Assembly (NCBI RefSeq): GCF_020991005.1
Contig: NZ_JAJLLW010000001.1
Span: 558,001 to 622,000, forward strand
DNA length: 64,000 nt
Direction: 5' to 3'
Source: Halomonas sp. CUBES01
GTDB lineage: Bacteria; Pseudomonadota; Gammaproteobacteria; Pseudomonadales; Halomonadaceae
Shown here in pieces: positions 45,345 to 54,914 of the stretch. A program made the position numbers and the translations under genes. The notes under the pieces are model-generated. The model searched no databases, had not been told where the DNA came from, and worked only from the letters and a program-made list of their open reading frames with translations. Numbering within the stretch: the first letter of the stretch is position 1; each line of letters begins with the position of its first letter.

Positions 45345-46340
45345 TTACTCGACGGCTAGCGCCGCATCGATGATGGCTTGGCCGTTAGGGACGTTTTCGG
45401 CGAAGTTTTTATAGGAGGTTTCACGGGCGATCTCGAGCCAGGCGTTGTAATCCTCTTCGCTCATGCTGACCACCTCAACGCCGTTTTCCTCGTAGACGTC
45501 GACCATCTGCTGGTCAATGGCGGCGGCTTCCTCGGCAAAGAACGCCTCGGCCTTATCGCCGGCGTCCATCAGGGCAGCCTGCTGCTCGTCGCTAAGGCCC
45601 TGCCAGACTTGCTCGGAAATCAGGATCGGTTCGTACATGAACCACAGGGCAAAATCGCCGGGTTGGGTCAGGCAATCCACCTGTTCGTGAAGGCGGTAGG
45701 ACACGAACGACATCGACGAGGTGTTGGCGGCATCCAGCACGCCGGTTTGCATGGCGGTGTAGATTTCCGATGACGGCATCGAGGCGATGGACGCCCCGGC
45801 GGCCTCGAGCATTTCCTCGAAGGCCGGACCTGCAGCACGGAAAACCTGACCGTCCACGGTATCGGGCGAGGTAATGCACCGCTCGCTGGAGGCAAAGCCG
45901 CCGGACAGCCAGGCATCGGCCAGGACGCGCGCGCCGCCTTCCTGAATGACGTCCTTGATCATGTCCATGTACTCGGAGTCGTTAAGGCGCTGGGCGTGCT
46001 CGTGATTGCGCACGAGGCCGGGCATCAGCGTGGCGGAAAACTCCGGGTGACGGCCGCTGGCATAGTCGAGCGGCAGTGAGGTGATATCCAGCCGCCCCCG
46101 CGCCAGCGCGCCCCATTGCTCGCGCGCCTTGAACAGTGATTGGCCAGGGTAGACTTCTATTTCAAGGCCGACGTCAGCGTTGGCCACTTCCTCGGCCATC
46201 ATCTGGACCATTTCGTCGCGCACATCGCCCTGGCCACCAGGAAACTGGTGGGATGCGCGCAGTACGGTATTGGCTGAGGCGTGCGAAGCGGCGATTGCCA
46301 GTCCTAAAGCGGCGGCAGTGACTAGGTGGTTACGTTGCAT
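45345..46340 (-). CDS. TRAP transporter substrate-binding protein (DctP), malonate system
   Basis: 331-aa periplasmic binding protein with a Sec signal (NHLVTAAALGLAIAASHASA) and the DctP fold. The blocks LRASHQFPGGQGDVRDEM, the substrate-loop region RAAGPAFEEMLEAAGASIASMPSSEIYTAMQTGVLDAA (shown as key parts AAGPAFEEM and SEIYTAMQTGVLD) and FMYEPILISEQVWQGL are typical; the arginine that grips the carboxylate lies in GQVFRAAGP. First gene of the malonate operon, with GGAG before ATG 46340, divergent from the GntR regulator. Confidence 0.9.
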   Translation of the reverse strand: MQRNHLVTAAALGLAIAASHASANTVLRASHQFPGGQGDVRDEMVQMMAEEVANADVGLEIEVYPGQSLFKAREQWGALARGRLDITSLPLDYASGRHPEFSATLMPGLVRNHEHAQRLNDSEYMDMIKDVIQEGGARVLADAWLSGGFASSERCITSPDTVDGQVFRAAGPAFEEMLEAAGASIASMPSSEIYTAMQTGVLDAANTSSMSFVSYRLHEQVDCLTQPGDFALWFMYEPILISEQVWQGLSDEQQAALMDAGDKAEAFFAEEAAAIDQQMVDVYEENGVEVVSMSEEDYNAWLEIARETSYKNFAENVPNGQAIIDAALAVE

Positions 46341-46403
46341 GTGGCGTCTCCAACGGTTGTTGTTGTGGTCTTGGATTGGCTTTTATGTATTCATCAGACG
46401 AGC

Positions 46404-46454
46404 TGATATATACATCAATAGGCGCTACGTATGCTAATGTCAACTTTATGACAT
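46404..46454. promoter_or_regulatory. Candidate GntR operator(s) between matP-type gene and regulator
   Basis: Two inverted repeats in the 158-base divergent gap: TGATATATACATCA at 46404-46417 and ATGTCA-N6-TGACAT at 46437-46454. Either could bind the FadR-type regulator encoded at 46499 and control both directions. Assignment is by position only. Confidence 0.45.
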
Positions 46455-46498
46455 ATTCTTTCTGTACAATTTAGCGCTGCCAATAAAGGGGGTGACGC

Positions 46499-47185
46499 AT
46501 GCCAGGCTCGAAACGCTCCAACGCCCAGCGGCTCAAGGATTCACTGGAAGACGACATCATTAACGGACGCCGTTCGCCCGGCGAGCGGCTTGATCCTGAA
46601 ACCCTGGGGGCGGAGTTCAACGTCTCACGCACCCCGGTCCGGGAGGCGATCCAGCAGCTGGTGGCCAGCGGCCTGGTCACGGTGTCGCCGAAGCGGGGAA
46701 CCTTTGTCGCCAAGGTGGGCATTGACCAGCTGATCGAAATGTTCGAGGTGATGGCCGAGCTGGAAGGTATGTGCGGTCGGCTGGCCGCCCGGCGCATCAC
46801 CGAACAGGAGCTTTCCGCCCTGCGCGAGGCGCATCAACGCTGCGAGGCAGCAGCGCTGGCGGGGGACACCGACGAGTATTACTACGAGAACGAAGGTTTT
46901 CACGACTGTATCTACACGGCGAGCCACAACACCTTTCTCGCCAGCGAGGCACGCCAGCTCAAGCAGCGCCTGAAGCCGTATCGACGGTTGCAACTGCAGG
47001 TTCGCCAGCGCGTGCACAACTCGCTCAGCGAGCACCAGGCTATTTTCGATGCCATCGAATGCGGCGATGCGGTACGTGCCCAGCAGGCGCTCAGCGATCA
47101 CGTATTGATCCAGGGCGAGCGCTTCAGCGACTTTGTGTCCAGCGTGCGCCGGATGGAAGGCGCGCCCGTCAGCCAAACGGGCTAA
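46499..47185 (+). CDS. GntR/FadR (FCD-type) regulator of malonate genes
   Basis: 228-aa regulator: N-terminal winged helix (DDIINGRRSPGERLDPETLGAEFNVSRTPVREAIQQL region; key VSRTPVREAI) and C-terminal FCD ligand domain with metal-binding Asp/His positions in ENEGFHDCIYTASHN and SLSEHQAIFDAIECGD. ATG 46499 follows AAAGGGGG. It is divergent from the TRAP-matA-matB operon, as MatR is in rhizobial mat loci, so it probably represses these genes in the absence of malonate or malonyl-CoA (inference). Confidence 0.9.
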   Translation: MPGSKRSNAQRLKDSLEDDIINGRRSPGERLDPETLGAEFNVSRTPVREAIQQLVASGLVTVSPKRGTFVAKVGIDQLIEMFEVMAELEGMCGRLAARRITEQELSALREAHQRCEAAALAGDTDEYYYENEGFHDCIYTASHNTFLASEARQLKQRLKPYRRLQLQVRQRVHNSLSEHQAIFDAIECGDAVRAQQALSDHVLIQGERFSDFVSSVRRMEGAPVSQTG

Positions 47186-47278
47186 TCGGCCAATGTCTTA
47201 ATCGGTGGGGTAATCGTCCTTGCCGACATTCTGCCATAACGGTGACACTCTCTTCTATCTGCTGAAGGGAGAACCACC

Positions 47279-48283
47279 ATGTCCCGCCATATTGCGCTAA
47301 TCGCTTATCCCGACTGCCAACTGCTCGATGTGAGCGGCCCCTGGCAGGTATTTGCCACTGCCAATGAGCTGAGCCAACGTCCGCTCTATCAGCTAACCCT
47401 TGCGGCCAGTGTGCCCGGCAAGCTGATGACCAACGGCGGTTTGGCGCTTGATGCCAGTCATTCCCTCGACCAGTTGGCGTCGCTAGCGCCGCTGGATACC
47501 CTACTGGTGGCGGGCGGCAGCGGCGTGTCCCGTCAATGCGAGACGCCCGAGATGCTGGCGACGCTGCGCGCGCTCGCCCCGCAGGTACGCCGCCTGGGAT
47601 CCATCTGCAGCGGCGCTTTTTTGCTGGCGGCGGCTGGGCTTCTGGACGGCCTGCGCGTGACCACCCATTGGCGATACGCCGACGCGCTGGCCAACGCCTA
47701 CCCGTCACTCAAGGTAGCGCCGGACGCACTCTACGTTGAAAGCGGCGGACGCTACACCAGTGCTGGCGTAACGGCGGGGATCGATCTGGCACTCTCATTG
47801 TTGGAAGCCGATCACGGCGCCGAGCTTGCCGGGCGCGTGGCCCGCGAGCTGGTGGTGTTCTTGCATCGCCCTGGCGGGCAATCCCAGTTCAGCGAGATAC
47901 TGCGCGGCCAGCAATCCGCGGGCCCGCTGCGCCGCCTGCTCGACCGTCTGCACGCCGATCCCGCCGCCGAGCATTCCGTGACCGGGATGGCGGACTTCAT
48001 GGCCGTAACGCCGCGCCATCTGTCACGGCTGTTCAGGCGGCATCTGAACACCACGCCAGGGGCTTACCTTACTCAACTGCGGCTTGAGCAGGCGCGCCTT
48101 GCCTTGCTCGACGGGCACACGCCGGTAGCGCTGGAGCGGCTTGCCAAGCGCTGGCGGCTGGGCGGTGCCGAGCAGTTGCGCCGACAGTTCCAGCGCTACT
48201 ACGGGGTATCCCCCTCCGTCTATCGCCAACGCTTTGCGTCTTCCCATGCGGATTCCACCCTGGAGCATCACTCATGCCGTTAA
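47279..48283 (+). CDS. GlxA family transcriptional regulator (DJ-1/PfpI plus AraC)
   Basis: 334-aa protein: N-terminal class-I amidotransferase-like domain (IALIAYPDCQLLDVSGPWQVF; pseudo-nucleophile region RLGSICSGAFLLAAAGLLDG with Cys near residue 111) and a C-terminal AraC HTH pair (MAVTPRHLSRLFRRHLNTTPG and QLRRQFQRYYGVSPSVYRQRF). GAAGGGAG lies upstream of ATG 47279. The stop overlaps the MFS gene by 10 bases, so it likely regulates, and is co-transcribed with, that exporter. The ligand is unknown; related proteins sense amines such as carnitine, glycine betaine or dimethylglycine. Confidence 0.9.
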   Translation: MSRHIALIAYPDCQLLDVSGPWQVFATANELSQRPLYQLTLAASVPGKLMTNGGLALDASHSLDQLASLAPLDTLLVAGGSGVSRQCETPEMLATLRALAPQVRRLGSICSGAFLLAAAGLLDGLRVTTHWRYADALANAYPSLKVAPDALYVESGGRYTSAGVTAGIDLALSLLEADHGAELAGRVARELVVFLHRPGGQSQFSEILRGQQSAGPLRRLLDRLHADPAAEHSVTGMADFMAVTPRHLSRLFRRHLNTTPGAYLTQLRLEQARLALLDGHTPVALERLAKRWRLGGAEQLRRQFQRYYGVSPSVYRQRFASSHADSTLEHHSCR

Positions 48284-49458
48284 CCGTCACTCTGTTATCG
48301 CTCTGCCAGGCGCTGCTGGTCACCGGTAATGTCCTGCTGATTGCCGTTTCGCCGTTGATCGGGGCCTCTCTGGCGCCCAGCGCGTCATTGTTCACTGCAC
48401 CGGTTGCCACCCAGTGGCTGGGATTGATGTGCGCCACCATTCCCGCCTCGCTGATCATGGCCAGGCTGGGCCGCAAGCGCGGGTTCATGCTGGGCAACAT
48501 AGTGGGATTGGTGGGCGCGCTGGTGGCCGTTCAGGCGTTGATGAGCGAACGTTTTGGGCTGTTCTTGCTGGCGACCTGGTTGATCGGTATCGGCATTGGT
48601 TTTGGTCAGCTGTATCGCTTTGCCGCCGTGGAGGCGGCGCCTGCGCACCTGCGTGATCGGGCGATTGGCTTGGTGATGGGCGGCGGTGTCCTGGCCGCGT
48701 TTGCCGGGCCGTGGCTGGCAAGAGTCAGCCGGGAACTGGGTGAGGTGCCATTTCTGGGCAGCTTTGCCGGTCTGGCTGCCATCTACGCCCTGGCGTTGGT
48801 GGTGCTGATCCTGACGCAATTACCGCCCGCTTCGCGCACCCACGGTGAAGGCACCGCCTTGCCGATGGGCAGGATAGTCCGCCAGCCCGGGTTTATTGTG
48901 GCGGTGAGCGCGGCGATGGTCGGTTACGGCGTGATGAATCTGGCCATGACCGCAACGCCGCTCGCCATGGCGGGAGCGGGGCACGACTTCAACCACGTCT
49001 CGATGACCATTCAGTGGCACGTGGTGGCCATGTTCTTGCCTTCGTTCTTTACGGGTCACTTGGCCACTCGCTTCGGTGCCAAACGAATCATCGTGGTAGG
49101 CTGCCTGCTATTGGTGGCAAGCGCACTGGTCGCTCAGTTGGGTATCAGTCTCGCCGGTTTCAACGTGGCGCTGATGCTGCTGGGCCTGGGGTGGAACTTT
49201 ACGTTCCTGCCCGCCACCGGGCTGCTCACCGAAAGCTACCGGCCGGTGGATAAAGCCCGCACCCAGGCCGCCAACGAGTTTTTCGTGTTTGGGACAGCCG
49301 CCACCACGGCGCTGCTCGCGGGGCCCCTGGTCAGCGGTTTGGGCTGGGGCATGCTCAACCTGGTATTGATCCCCGTGGCACTGGTGCCGATGCTCGCCAT
49401 CGCCTGGCAGCGCCACCGGCAGCAACATGCTAGCCTGGAGGCTCCACCTCGCCCCTAG
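48274..49458 (+). CDS. MFS transporter
   Basis: 394-aa major facilitator with 12 hydrophobic segments. The loop 2-3 signature is visible as MARLGRKRGFMLGNIVG, and the second half repeats it as ATRFGAKRIIVVG. No close functional group recognised; gene overlap with the GlxA-type regulator suggests controlled export or uptake of the compound the regulator senses. Stop TAG at 49456 is within the likely ribosome site of the next gene. Confidence 0.85.
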   Translation: MPLTVTLLSLCQALLVTGNVLLIAVSPLIGASLAPSASLFTAPVATQWLGLMCATIPASLIMARLGRKRGFMLGNIVGLVGALVAVQALMSERFGLFLLATWLIGIGIGFGQLYRFAAVEAAPAHLRDRAIGLVMGGGVLAAFAGPWLARVSRELGEVPFLGSFAGLAAIYALALVVLILTQLPPASRTHGEGTALPMGRIVRQPGFIVAVSAAMVGYGVMNLAMTATPLAMAGAGHDFNHVSMTIQWHVVAMFLPSFFTGHLATRFGAKRIIVVGCLLLVASALVAQLGISLAGFNVALMLLGLGWNFTFLPATGLLTESYRPVDKARTQAANEFFVFGTAATTALLAGPLVSGLGWGMLNLVLIPVALVPMLAIAWQRHRQQHASLEAPPRP

Positions 49459-49471
49459 GAGCTCCGCCGTT

Positions 49472-50014
49472 ATGCTTGATACATTCAGCCACAGCACCCT
49501 GGCCGGTCAGTTCTTTGGCCTGGTTGCCCTGGTGATTTGCCTGGTGGCGTTTGCAAGCAAGCACGATGATCGACTGCTGGTGCTGTTGATCTCGGCCAAT
49601 GTGGCCTTTGCGCTGCAGTTTGTGTTCTTCGCGAGCTGGACCGCCGCTGCGCTGACGGTGCTGGTGATCGTACGCATCGTGCTGGCTCGGCGCTTTCTGG
49701 GCAGCAAGCCGGTCATGGCGGGAGTACTGGCGGTCAGCGGTATCGCGGCATGGCTCACCTGGCAGAGCTGGATCGACGTCTTGCCCCTGACGGCCATGGT
49801 GCTGGGCACGCTGGGCATGTTCCTGCTGCGCGGCATTGCCATGCGCGTCTTCCTGGGGCTGGCGGCCCTGGCGTGGATGCTCAACAACCTGCTGATCGGC
49901 ACGATTGGCGGCACGCTCGCCGAAGCCCTGATCGTGATCACCAATATCATTACCATCATTCGGCTGGCGCGCGCCAAGCGCAAATACCCCGAGGTGTTCG
50001 AGGACGTCGAGTAA
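49472..50014 (+). CDS. YgjV family inner-membrane protein
   Basis: 180-aa membrane protein with six or so hydrophobic helices in short succession and a charged C-terminus (RAKRKYPEVFEDVE). The pattern (AGQFFGLVALVICLVAFASKHDDRLL at the start, then LLISANVAFALQFVFF) is that of the E. coli YgjV / Imp-YgjV family of unknown function. ATG 49472 has TAGGAG ten bases upstream, overlapping the MFS stop. No functional link with neighbours is evident. Confidence 0.8.
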   Translation: MLDTFSHSTLAGQFFGLVALVICLVAFASKHDDRLLVLLISANVAFALQFVFFASWTAAALTVLVIVRIVLARRFLGSKPVMAGVLAVSGIAAWLTWQSWIDVLPLTAMVLGTLGMFLLRGIAMRVFLGLAALAWMLNNLLIGTIGGTLAEALIVITNIITIIRLARAKRKYPEVFEDVE

Positions 50015-50075
50015 CACGACCCGTCCGCCTAGCTGCTATGCTGAAAGAGGTTTCACCTTAGCGAGGAGCGCGATC

Positions 50076-50342
50076 ATGGCCGGAGGATGGGCAAAAGACG
50101 GCGCTGAACAAGCGCAGATAGATAGCACCCTGGAAGACGCGGTGCAGCGCGCCCGTAGCCAATTGCCCCGGGGCGAAAGCCTGGACACCTGCGAAGAATG
50201 TGGCGAGCCGATCCCCGAGCCTCGCCGCAAGGCGATTCCCGGGGTTCGGCTGTGCGTGGACTGCCAGGCGGCCGTGGACAAGACGCAGTCAAGCGTCAGC
50301 GGCTATAACCGTCGAGGTAGCAAGGATAGCCAGCTGCGCTGA
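50076..50342 (+). CDS. DksA/TraR family C4-type zinc finger protein (YbiI-like)
   Basis: 88-aa cytoplasmic protein with one zinc finger, CEECGEPIPEPRR...CVDC (about residues 39-63), matching the short YbiI-type members rather than full DksA (151 aa), as it lacks the long coiled-coil. GAGGAGC precedes ATG 50076. Role unknown; short family members may bind RNA polymerase's secondary channel. It is convergent with the YrhK gene with an eight-base gap. Confidence 0.9.
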   Translation: MAGGWAKDGAEQAQIDSTLEDAVQRARSQLPRGESLDTCEECGEPIPEPRRKAIPGVRLCVDCQAAVDKTQSSVSGYNRRGSKDSQLR

Positions 50343-50350
50343 GCGGCCTG

Positions 50351-50635
50351 CTAGGCATCGTGATTGGTGTCCGGCAGCCGCTTGAAGTAGATATAACGAT
50401 GCAGGCGAATCGCCGGGCGTAACAACAGCTGTACGCTACCAATCACGAAGAGCCACACGCCCAGCGTTTTGAGGCTGCCTTCGTAGAAAAAGCAGATGCT
50501 GCCGATGGTGAACCAGACCCCCAGCATGAAATCATTCAGAATGCTCAGCGCTTCATAGCGTTGGTGCACCACCAGTTCACGGTGTCCCAGCGTGAACGTC
50601 CAATCGCGTGTCTCGGGATCCTGCTCGCGCTGCAT
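50351..50635 (-). CDS. YrhK domain membrane protein
   Basis: 94-aa protein with two hydrophobic helices (about residues 33-52 and 57-75) in the YrhK pattern: FTLGHRELVVHQRYEALSILNDF before the first helix and IGSVQLLLRPAIRLHRYIY after the second. GGAGAA precedes ATG 50635. Family function unknown. The 240-base region to the next gene at 50876 contains no supported gene. Confidence 0.82.
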   Translation of the reverse strand: MQREQDPETRDWTFTLGHRELVVHQRYEALSILNDFMLGVWFTIGSICFFYEGSLKTLGVWLFVIGSVQLLLRPAIRLHRYIYFKRLPDTNHDA

Positions 50636-50875
50636 GCCGGTTCTCCTTATCCGATAGTGGCTGCTTGACCGAGTGAAGTGAGGGCGACCGCCTTCACTAG
50701 AACGTCAAAGCCTTGCTCATACAAAAGTGTGATCTTTCGTTTAATCAGCAACGACGTATTCATCATAACTTGATGCTATCGTGGCATTACAAGGCCGTCT
50801 TCAAAGTACAGCATTATGCCCACGAATGTGGCACTGAGGCGATGGGTGAGCTGGTTGAGCCATAGGGGTGGGAGC

Positions 50876-52123
50876 ATGGTGAATGACGTATTGCTCAAAG
50901 ACGTCGAAGACGCGCTTGGCAGAGGCCCCTGGCGGTTGCGCTTTGCCGGTCACATAGAAACGCAGTTCGAGGCGGATACGCAGCGGCAGCGCAGCCGTAA
51001 CATGGTGGCGGCCGGTCTGATATCGGCGTTCATCTATAACCTCTTTCTAATCAATGATTTCAGCTTTCGCCCCGATGCGTTCACCATGGCGGTAGCGTTG
51101 CGGGCAGGGGTGATGTTGCCCGTCGGGCTGGCCATCCTTTGGCAGGTGCATCGCGGGGTGTCGCCACCGGCGCGCGAATTCCTGATGGCCTGTACGGTGG
51201 TGTGTGCCACGGTGATCTCCTGCGTGATTCTAGCCTCGTCCACCGCGTTCTACTCCTATCTGGACGTGTTCTCTTTCGGGCTCATCCTGGTGGTGGGCAA
51301 TATCGTGTATTCGCTGCGTTTCCGCTACGCGCTGGCGTCTTCGGTGCTCAGTATTGTGATCGCCTCGGCGTTTGTGGTGACCTACGACCCGATGCCGACA
51401 GACGCCAAGCGGCTGGCTATTTTTACCCTCCTCGCCAATGCGGTTTTCACGCTGGTGGCCAACTACCGTCTCGAACGTAGTGAGCGACTTTCATATCTGC
51501 ACGTACTGCGGGAAAAGCTGCGCGCCGGCCATTACCTAAAAGACAACGAAGTGCTATCCCAGCTGTCGCTGACCGACCCGCTGACGAACCTTGCCAACCG
51601 TCGACAGTTCGACGCTGAACTTGCCACACGCTGGCGCGAGGCTGTTGAGAAAGATGCCTGGATCGGACTGATGGTGATCGATATCGACCACTTCAAGGCC
51701 TATAACGATCACTACGGGCATCCCCAGGGCGACGACTGTTTGCGCCAGGTAGCCAGGGCCATGCAGCTGAATAGCCGCACCGCCGACCTGGTGGTGCGGT
51801 TTGGCGGCGAGGAATTCGTGGTGCTCATGGCAGAGGCGTCGCCGGAGGCCGCCGATCTGGAGGCCGAACGCATCCGTCGCAGCGTCGAAGCCCTGGAGAT
51901 ACCCAATGCCGGCCTCTCGCCCCGGGCGGTCGTCACCGTCAGCGTGGGCGTGGCGGTGCTGCCTCCGGCGGACAGCATGACCGCTGAGGATATACTTTGT
52001 CACGCCGATCAGGCGCTTTACCAAGCCAAGCGCCGGGGCCGCAATCGTGTCTGGGTGGCTAATCCGGATGACGTGCCCATCGGCGATGACCCTGCTGGTA
52101 ACGTAGGTAGATCAGCCCGGTAG
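50876..52123 (+). CDS. Membrane diguanylate cyclase (GGDEF)
   Basis: 415-aa protein: six hydrophobic helices between about residues 35 and 205, a short coiled segment and a C-terminal GGDEF domain (about 240-400). The signature GGEEF in RFGGEEFVVLMAEA is active-type, with the I-site RTAD just upstream (product inhibition expected), so it should make cyclic di-GMP. I choose ATG 50876 with AGGGG seven bases upstream; an ATG at 50816 has no ribosome site. The membrane part may sense an unknown signal. Convergent with recQ. Confidence 0.9.
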   Translation: MVNDVLLKDVEDALGRGPWRLRFAGHIETQFEADTQRQRSRNMVAAGLISAFIYNLFLINDFSFRPDAFTMAVALRAGVMLPVGLAILWQVHRGVSPPAREFLMACTVVCATVISCVILASSTAFYSYLDVFSFGLILVVGNIVYSLRFRYALASSVLSIVIASAFVVTYDPMPTDAKRLAIFTLLANAVFTLVANYRLERSERLSYLHVLREKLRAGHYLKDNEVLSQLSLTDPLTNLANRRQFDAELATRWREAVEKDAWIGLMVIDIDHFKAYNDHYGHPQGDDCLRQVARAMQLNSRTADLVVRFGGEEFVVLMAEASPEAADLEAERIRRSVEALEIPNAGLSPRAVVTVSVGVAVLPPADSMTAEDILCHADQALYQAKRRGRNRVWVANPDDVPIGDDPAGNVGRSAR

Positions 52124-52169
52124 CGCCTATCAGCAATGCTATGGTGCTAATGCCTGAGGGCGAGCTGGT

Positions 52170-54008
52170 TCAGCCGCTTTGTTCGGTTGCCTGATGCGCC
52201 AGGATGACGTCCAGAAAACCCTCGCCGTAGTCCGCCAGCTTGCGTGCGCCGATGCCTGAGATCGCGCCCATGGCATCCAGGCTCTGGGGCTTCTGCTCGA
52301 CCATGTCAGCCAGGGTGGCGTCGTGGAAGATCACATAGGCAGGTACGCCCTGGGTCTCGGCCAGTTCCCGGCGGTGCTGGCGCAGAGCCTCCCACAGCGG
52401 GCCGTGGCCCTGGGGGGCTGAGGCGCCTTTGCTGCCCCGTCGAGCGGTTTTGGCTTTGCTGGGTTTGTTGCTTGGCTTGCGCAGCGTTAGATTCTGCTCG
52501 CCGCGCAGCACCGGCTTGGCATTGGCAGTGAGCTTGATGCCGCCGTGCCCCTCCATATCCACGCTCAAATAGCCGCTGGCAATCAGCTGGCGAAAGAGCG
52601 CTTTCCACTCGTTAGCCGCGAGCTCTTTGCCAATGCCGAAGGTGCTTAGGCGGTCGTGGCCAAAACGGGTGATCCGCTCGTTATGTTTACCGAGTAATAC
52701 ATCCACCAGATAGGTCACGCCGAAGCGCTGCTCGGTGCGGTAGACACATGACAGCGCCTTCTGCGCCGCCACGGTGGCTTCCCAGGTCTCGGGCGGGGTC
52801 AGGCAGTTGTCGCAGTTACCGCAGGGGGCGTCCAGGTGATCGCCGAAGTAGTGGAGCAGCGCCTGGCGGCGGCAGCTGATGATTTCACACAGTCCCAGCA
52901 TAGCGTCGAGTTTCTGCTGCTCGATGCGCTTCTGCTGGTCGGCGGCGCTGGAGTCCTGCTGCATCTGGCGCAGCGTAATCACGTCCTGAAGCCCGTAGGC
53001 CATCCATGCATCGGCGGGCAGACCGTCGCGCCCGGCGCGGCCGGTCTCCTGGTAGTAGGCTTCGATGCTCTTGGGCAGGTTGAGATGGGCGACAAAGCGC
53101 ACGTCGGGTTTGTCGATGCCCATGCCGAAGGCAATGGTGGCCACTACCACCACACCATCTTCACGCAGGAAACGGGTCTGGTGGTGCTGTCGCTGCTCGG
53201 GGGGAAGCCCCGCGTGGTAGGGCAGTGCGGTCAGGCCCTGACGCTCTAGCCAGGCGGCAGTCTCCTCCACCTTGCGCCGGGAAAGGCAGTAGACGATACC
53301 CGCCTCGCCGCTATGGTGCTCACGGATAAAGCGCAGCAGCTGTTCCTTGGCGTTACCCTGATTTTCGGCGATATGGTAGCGGATGTTGGGTCGGTCGAAG
53401 CCGCTGTTATATAGCGCTGCCTCATGGAGCTGAAGGTGCTCCATGATATCGCCCCGGGTGGGCACATCGGCGGTGGCGGTCAGGGCGATGCGCGGCACCT
53501 GGGGAAAGCGCTGGTGTAGCTGGGAAAGCTGACGATACTCGGGGCGAAAATCGTGGCCCCACTGGGAGACGCAGTGGGCCTCATCAATGGCGAACAGCGC
53601 AATCCGGGTCTGCTCCAGCAGCATCTGCATACGCGGCGTGGCCAGTCGCTCGGGCGCGACATACAAGAGATCCAGTTCCCCCGCCCTCAGGCGGTTCTCC
53701 ACCTCGACCGCTTCATGGTAATCAAGACTGGAGTTGAGGTAGGCCGCCCTGACCCCGTTCTGCTGAAGTGCCGCTACCTGATCCTGCATCAGCGCAATCA
53801 GCGGCGAGATTACAATGGCGGTGCCTTCGCGCAGCAACGCCGGGATCTGATAGCAAAGCGACTTGCCGCCGCCGGTGGGCATCAGCACCAGCGCATCACC
53901 ACCGGCCATCACATGCTCGATGATGGCCTGTTGTGGGCCGCGAAAGCTGTCGTAGCCAAAAACCTCCTGCAATACCTTGAGGGCTGCCGGATAGGGGTTG
54001 CCGTGCAC
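52170..54008 (-). CDS. recQ: ATP-dependent DNA helicase RecQ
   Basis: 612-aa 3'-5' helicase of recombinational repair. Motif I is [15 protein letters not shown], motif II is [18 protein letters not shown], and motif VI is [10 protein letters not shown]. The RecQ zinc-binding cysteines follow (CEIISC...CGNCDNC), then the winged RQC domain and a C-terminal HRDC domain (about residues 530-605). Length equals E. coli RecQ (609 aa). GTG 54008 has AGGAG seven bases upstream; a TTG one codon earlier is possible. Confidence 0.95.
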   Translation of the reverse strand: MHGNPYPAALKVLQEVFGYDSFRGPQQAIIEHVMAGGDALVLMPTGGGKSLCYQIPALLREGTAIVISPLIALMQDQVAALQQNGVRAAYLNSSLDYHEAVEVENRLRAGELDLLYVAPERLATPRMQMLLEQTRIALFAIDEAHCVSQWGHDFRPEYRQLSQLHQRFPQVPRIALTATADVPTRGDIMEHLQLHEAALYNSGFDRPNIRYHIAENQGNAKEQLLRFIREHHSGEAGIVYCLSRRKVEETAAWLERQGLTALPYHAGLPPEQRQHHQTRFLREDGVVVVATIAFGMGIDKPDVRFVAHLNLPKSIEAYYQETGRAGRDGLPADAWMAYGLQDVITLRQMQQDSSAADQQKRIEQQKLDAMLGLCEIISCRRQALLHYFGDHLDAPCGNCDNCLTPPETWEATVAAQKALSCVYRTEQRFGVTYLVDVLLGKHNERITRFGHDRLSTFGIGKELAANEWKALFRQLIASGYLSVDMEGHGGIKLTANAKPVLRGEQNLTLRKPSNKPSKAKTARRGSKGASAPQGHGPLWEALRQHRRELAETQGVPAYVIFHDATLADMVEQKPQSLDAMGAISGIGARKLADYGEGFLDVILAHQATEQSG

Positions 54009-54071
54009 CAATCTCTCCTTGTTTCGTGCTTATGGAAGAATTGTCGCACGAAAAACTTGAGAGGCGTCAGC

Positions 54072-54914
54072 CTAGCGAATCCCCGCCCGTAAAAACGACT
54101 GCACGAACTGGCGCTGGAAGAGCAAAAAGGCGATCAACAGAGGGGCGATACTTAACAGCGTCGCCGCGCTGACAGTGGCCCAGTTAACGCCGGTTTCCGG
54201 TGCCGAGAAAACGCCCAGCCCGACCGTTAACGGACGGCTCTCTACCGAGTTGGTGACGACGAGAGGCCACAGGAAGTTGTTCCAGTGGTGGCTGATGGAA
54301 ACGAGCCCGTAAGCCAGGTAGGTGGGTTTGGCCAGGGGGACGTAAACCTTCCAGAGGATGGCAAGCCACCCGCAGCCCTCGATACGGGCAGCGTCTTCAA
54401 GCTCGCGAGGAATGGTTTTAAAGGTCTGGCGCAGCAGGAAAATACCAAAGGCGCTGGCCACGTAGGGCAGGCCTATACCGGTGATGGTGTCGATCAATCC
54501 AAGCCCGCTTGCGATGCGGTAATTCTCGACGATCAGCACTTCTGGAAACACAAAGAGCTGAATCAGCACCAGCATGAACAGCACGTTTTTTCCCGGCACC
54601 GGAAAACGGGCAAAGGCGAATGCCGCCAGGGTACAGACGACAAACTGGGCGAACACCACGCCGGTCACCAGCGCAAAGGTGTTCAGGTAATAGCGTGCAA
54701 AGGGCGCCTGTGACCAGGCATCGGTGAAGTTTTCCAGCGTTAGCGGGGCGAAGAGCTCAAAATTCACCATGAATTCGCTGGGGTGAAAGGCGGCCCAGAA
54801 CGCATACAGCAGCGGAAAGACCCATATAACCGCCAGCAGCCATGCAGCCACCATTTCAAGCGACGGAACGGAGACGTAACGAGAGCGGGGCGCAGTGGTT
54901 GTTGTGGTGTTCAT
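54072..54914 (-). CDS. ABC transporter permease, UgpE/MalG type
   Basis: 280-aa inner-membrane protein with six helices. The EAA loop that contacts the ATPase is visible as ELEDAARIEGCGWLAILWKVYVPLAKP (key EDAARIEGC), typical of carbohydrate CUT1-type importers. The start overlaps the other permease stop by four bases. With the second permease, the binding protein and the ATPase it forms a complete importer. Last gene of the operon; no hairpin terminator found after it. Confidence 0.9.
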   Translation of the reverse strand: MNTTTTTAPRSRYVSVPSLEMVAAWLLAVIWVFPLLYAFWAAFHPSEFMVNFELFAPLTLENFTDAWSQAPFARYYLNTFALVTGVVFAQFVVCTLAAFAFARFPVPGKNVLFMLVLIQLFVFPEVLIVENYRIASGLGLIDTITGIGLPYVASAFGIFLLRQTFKTIPRELEDAARIEGCGWLAILWKVYVPLAKPTYLAYGLVSISHHWNNFLWPLVVTNSVESRPLTVGLGVFSAPETGVNWATVSAATLLSIAPLLIAFLLFQRQFVQSFLRAGIR

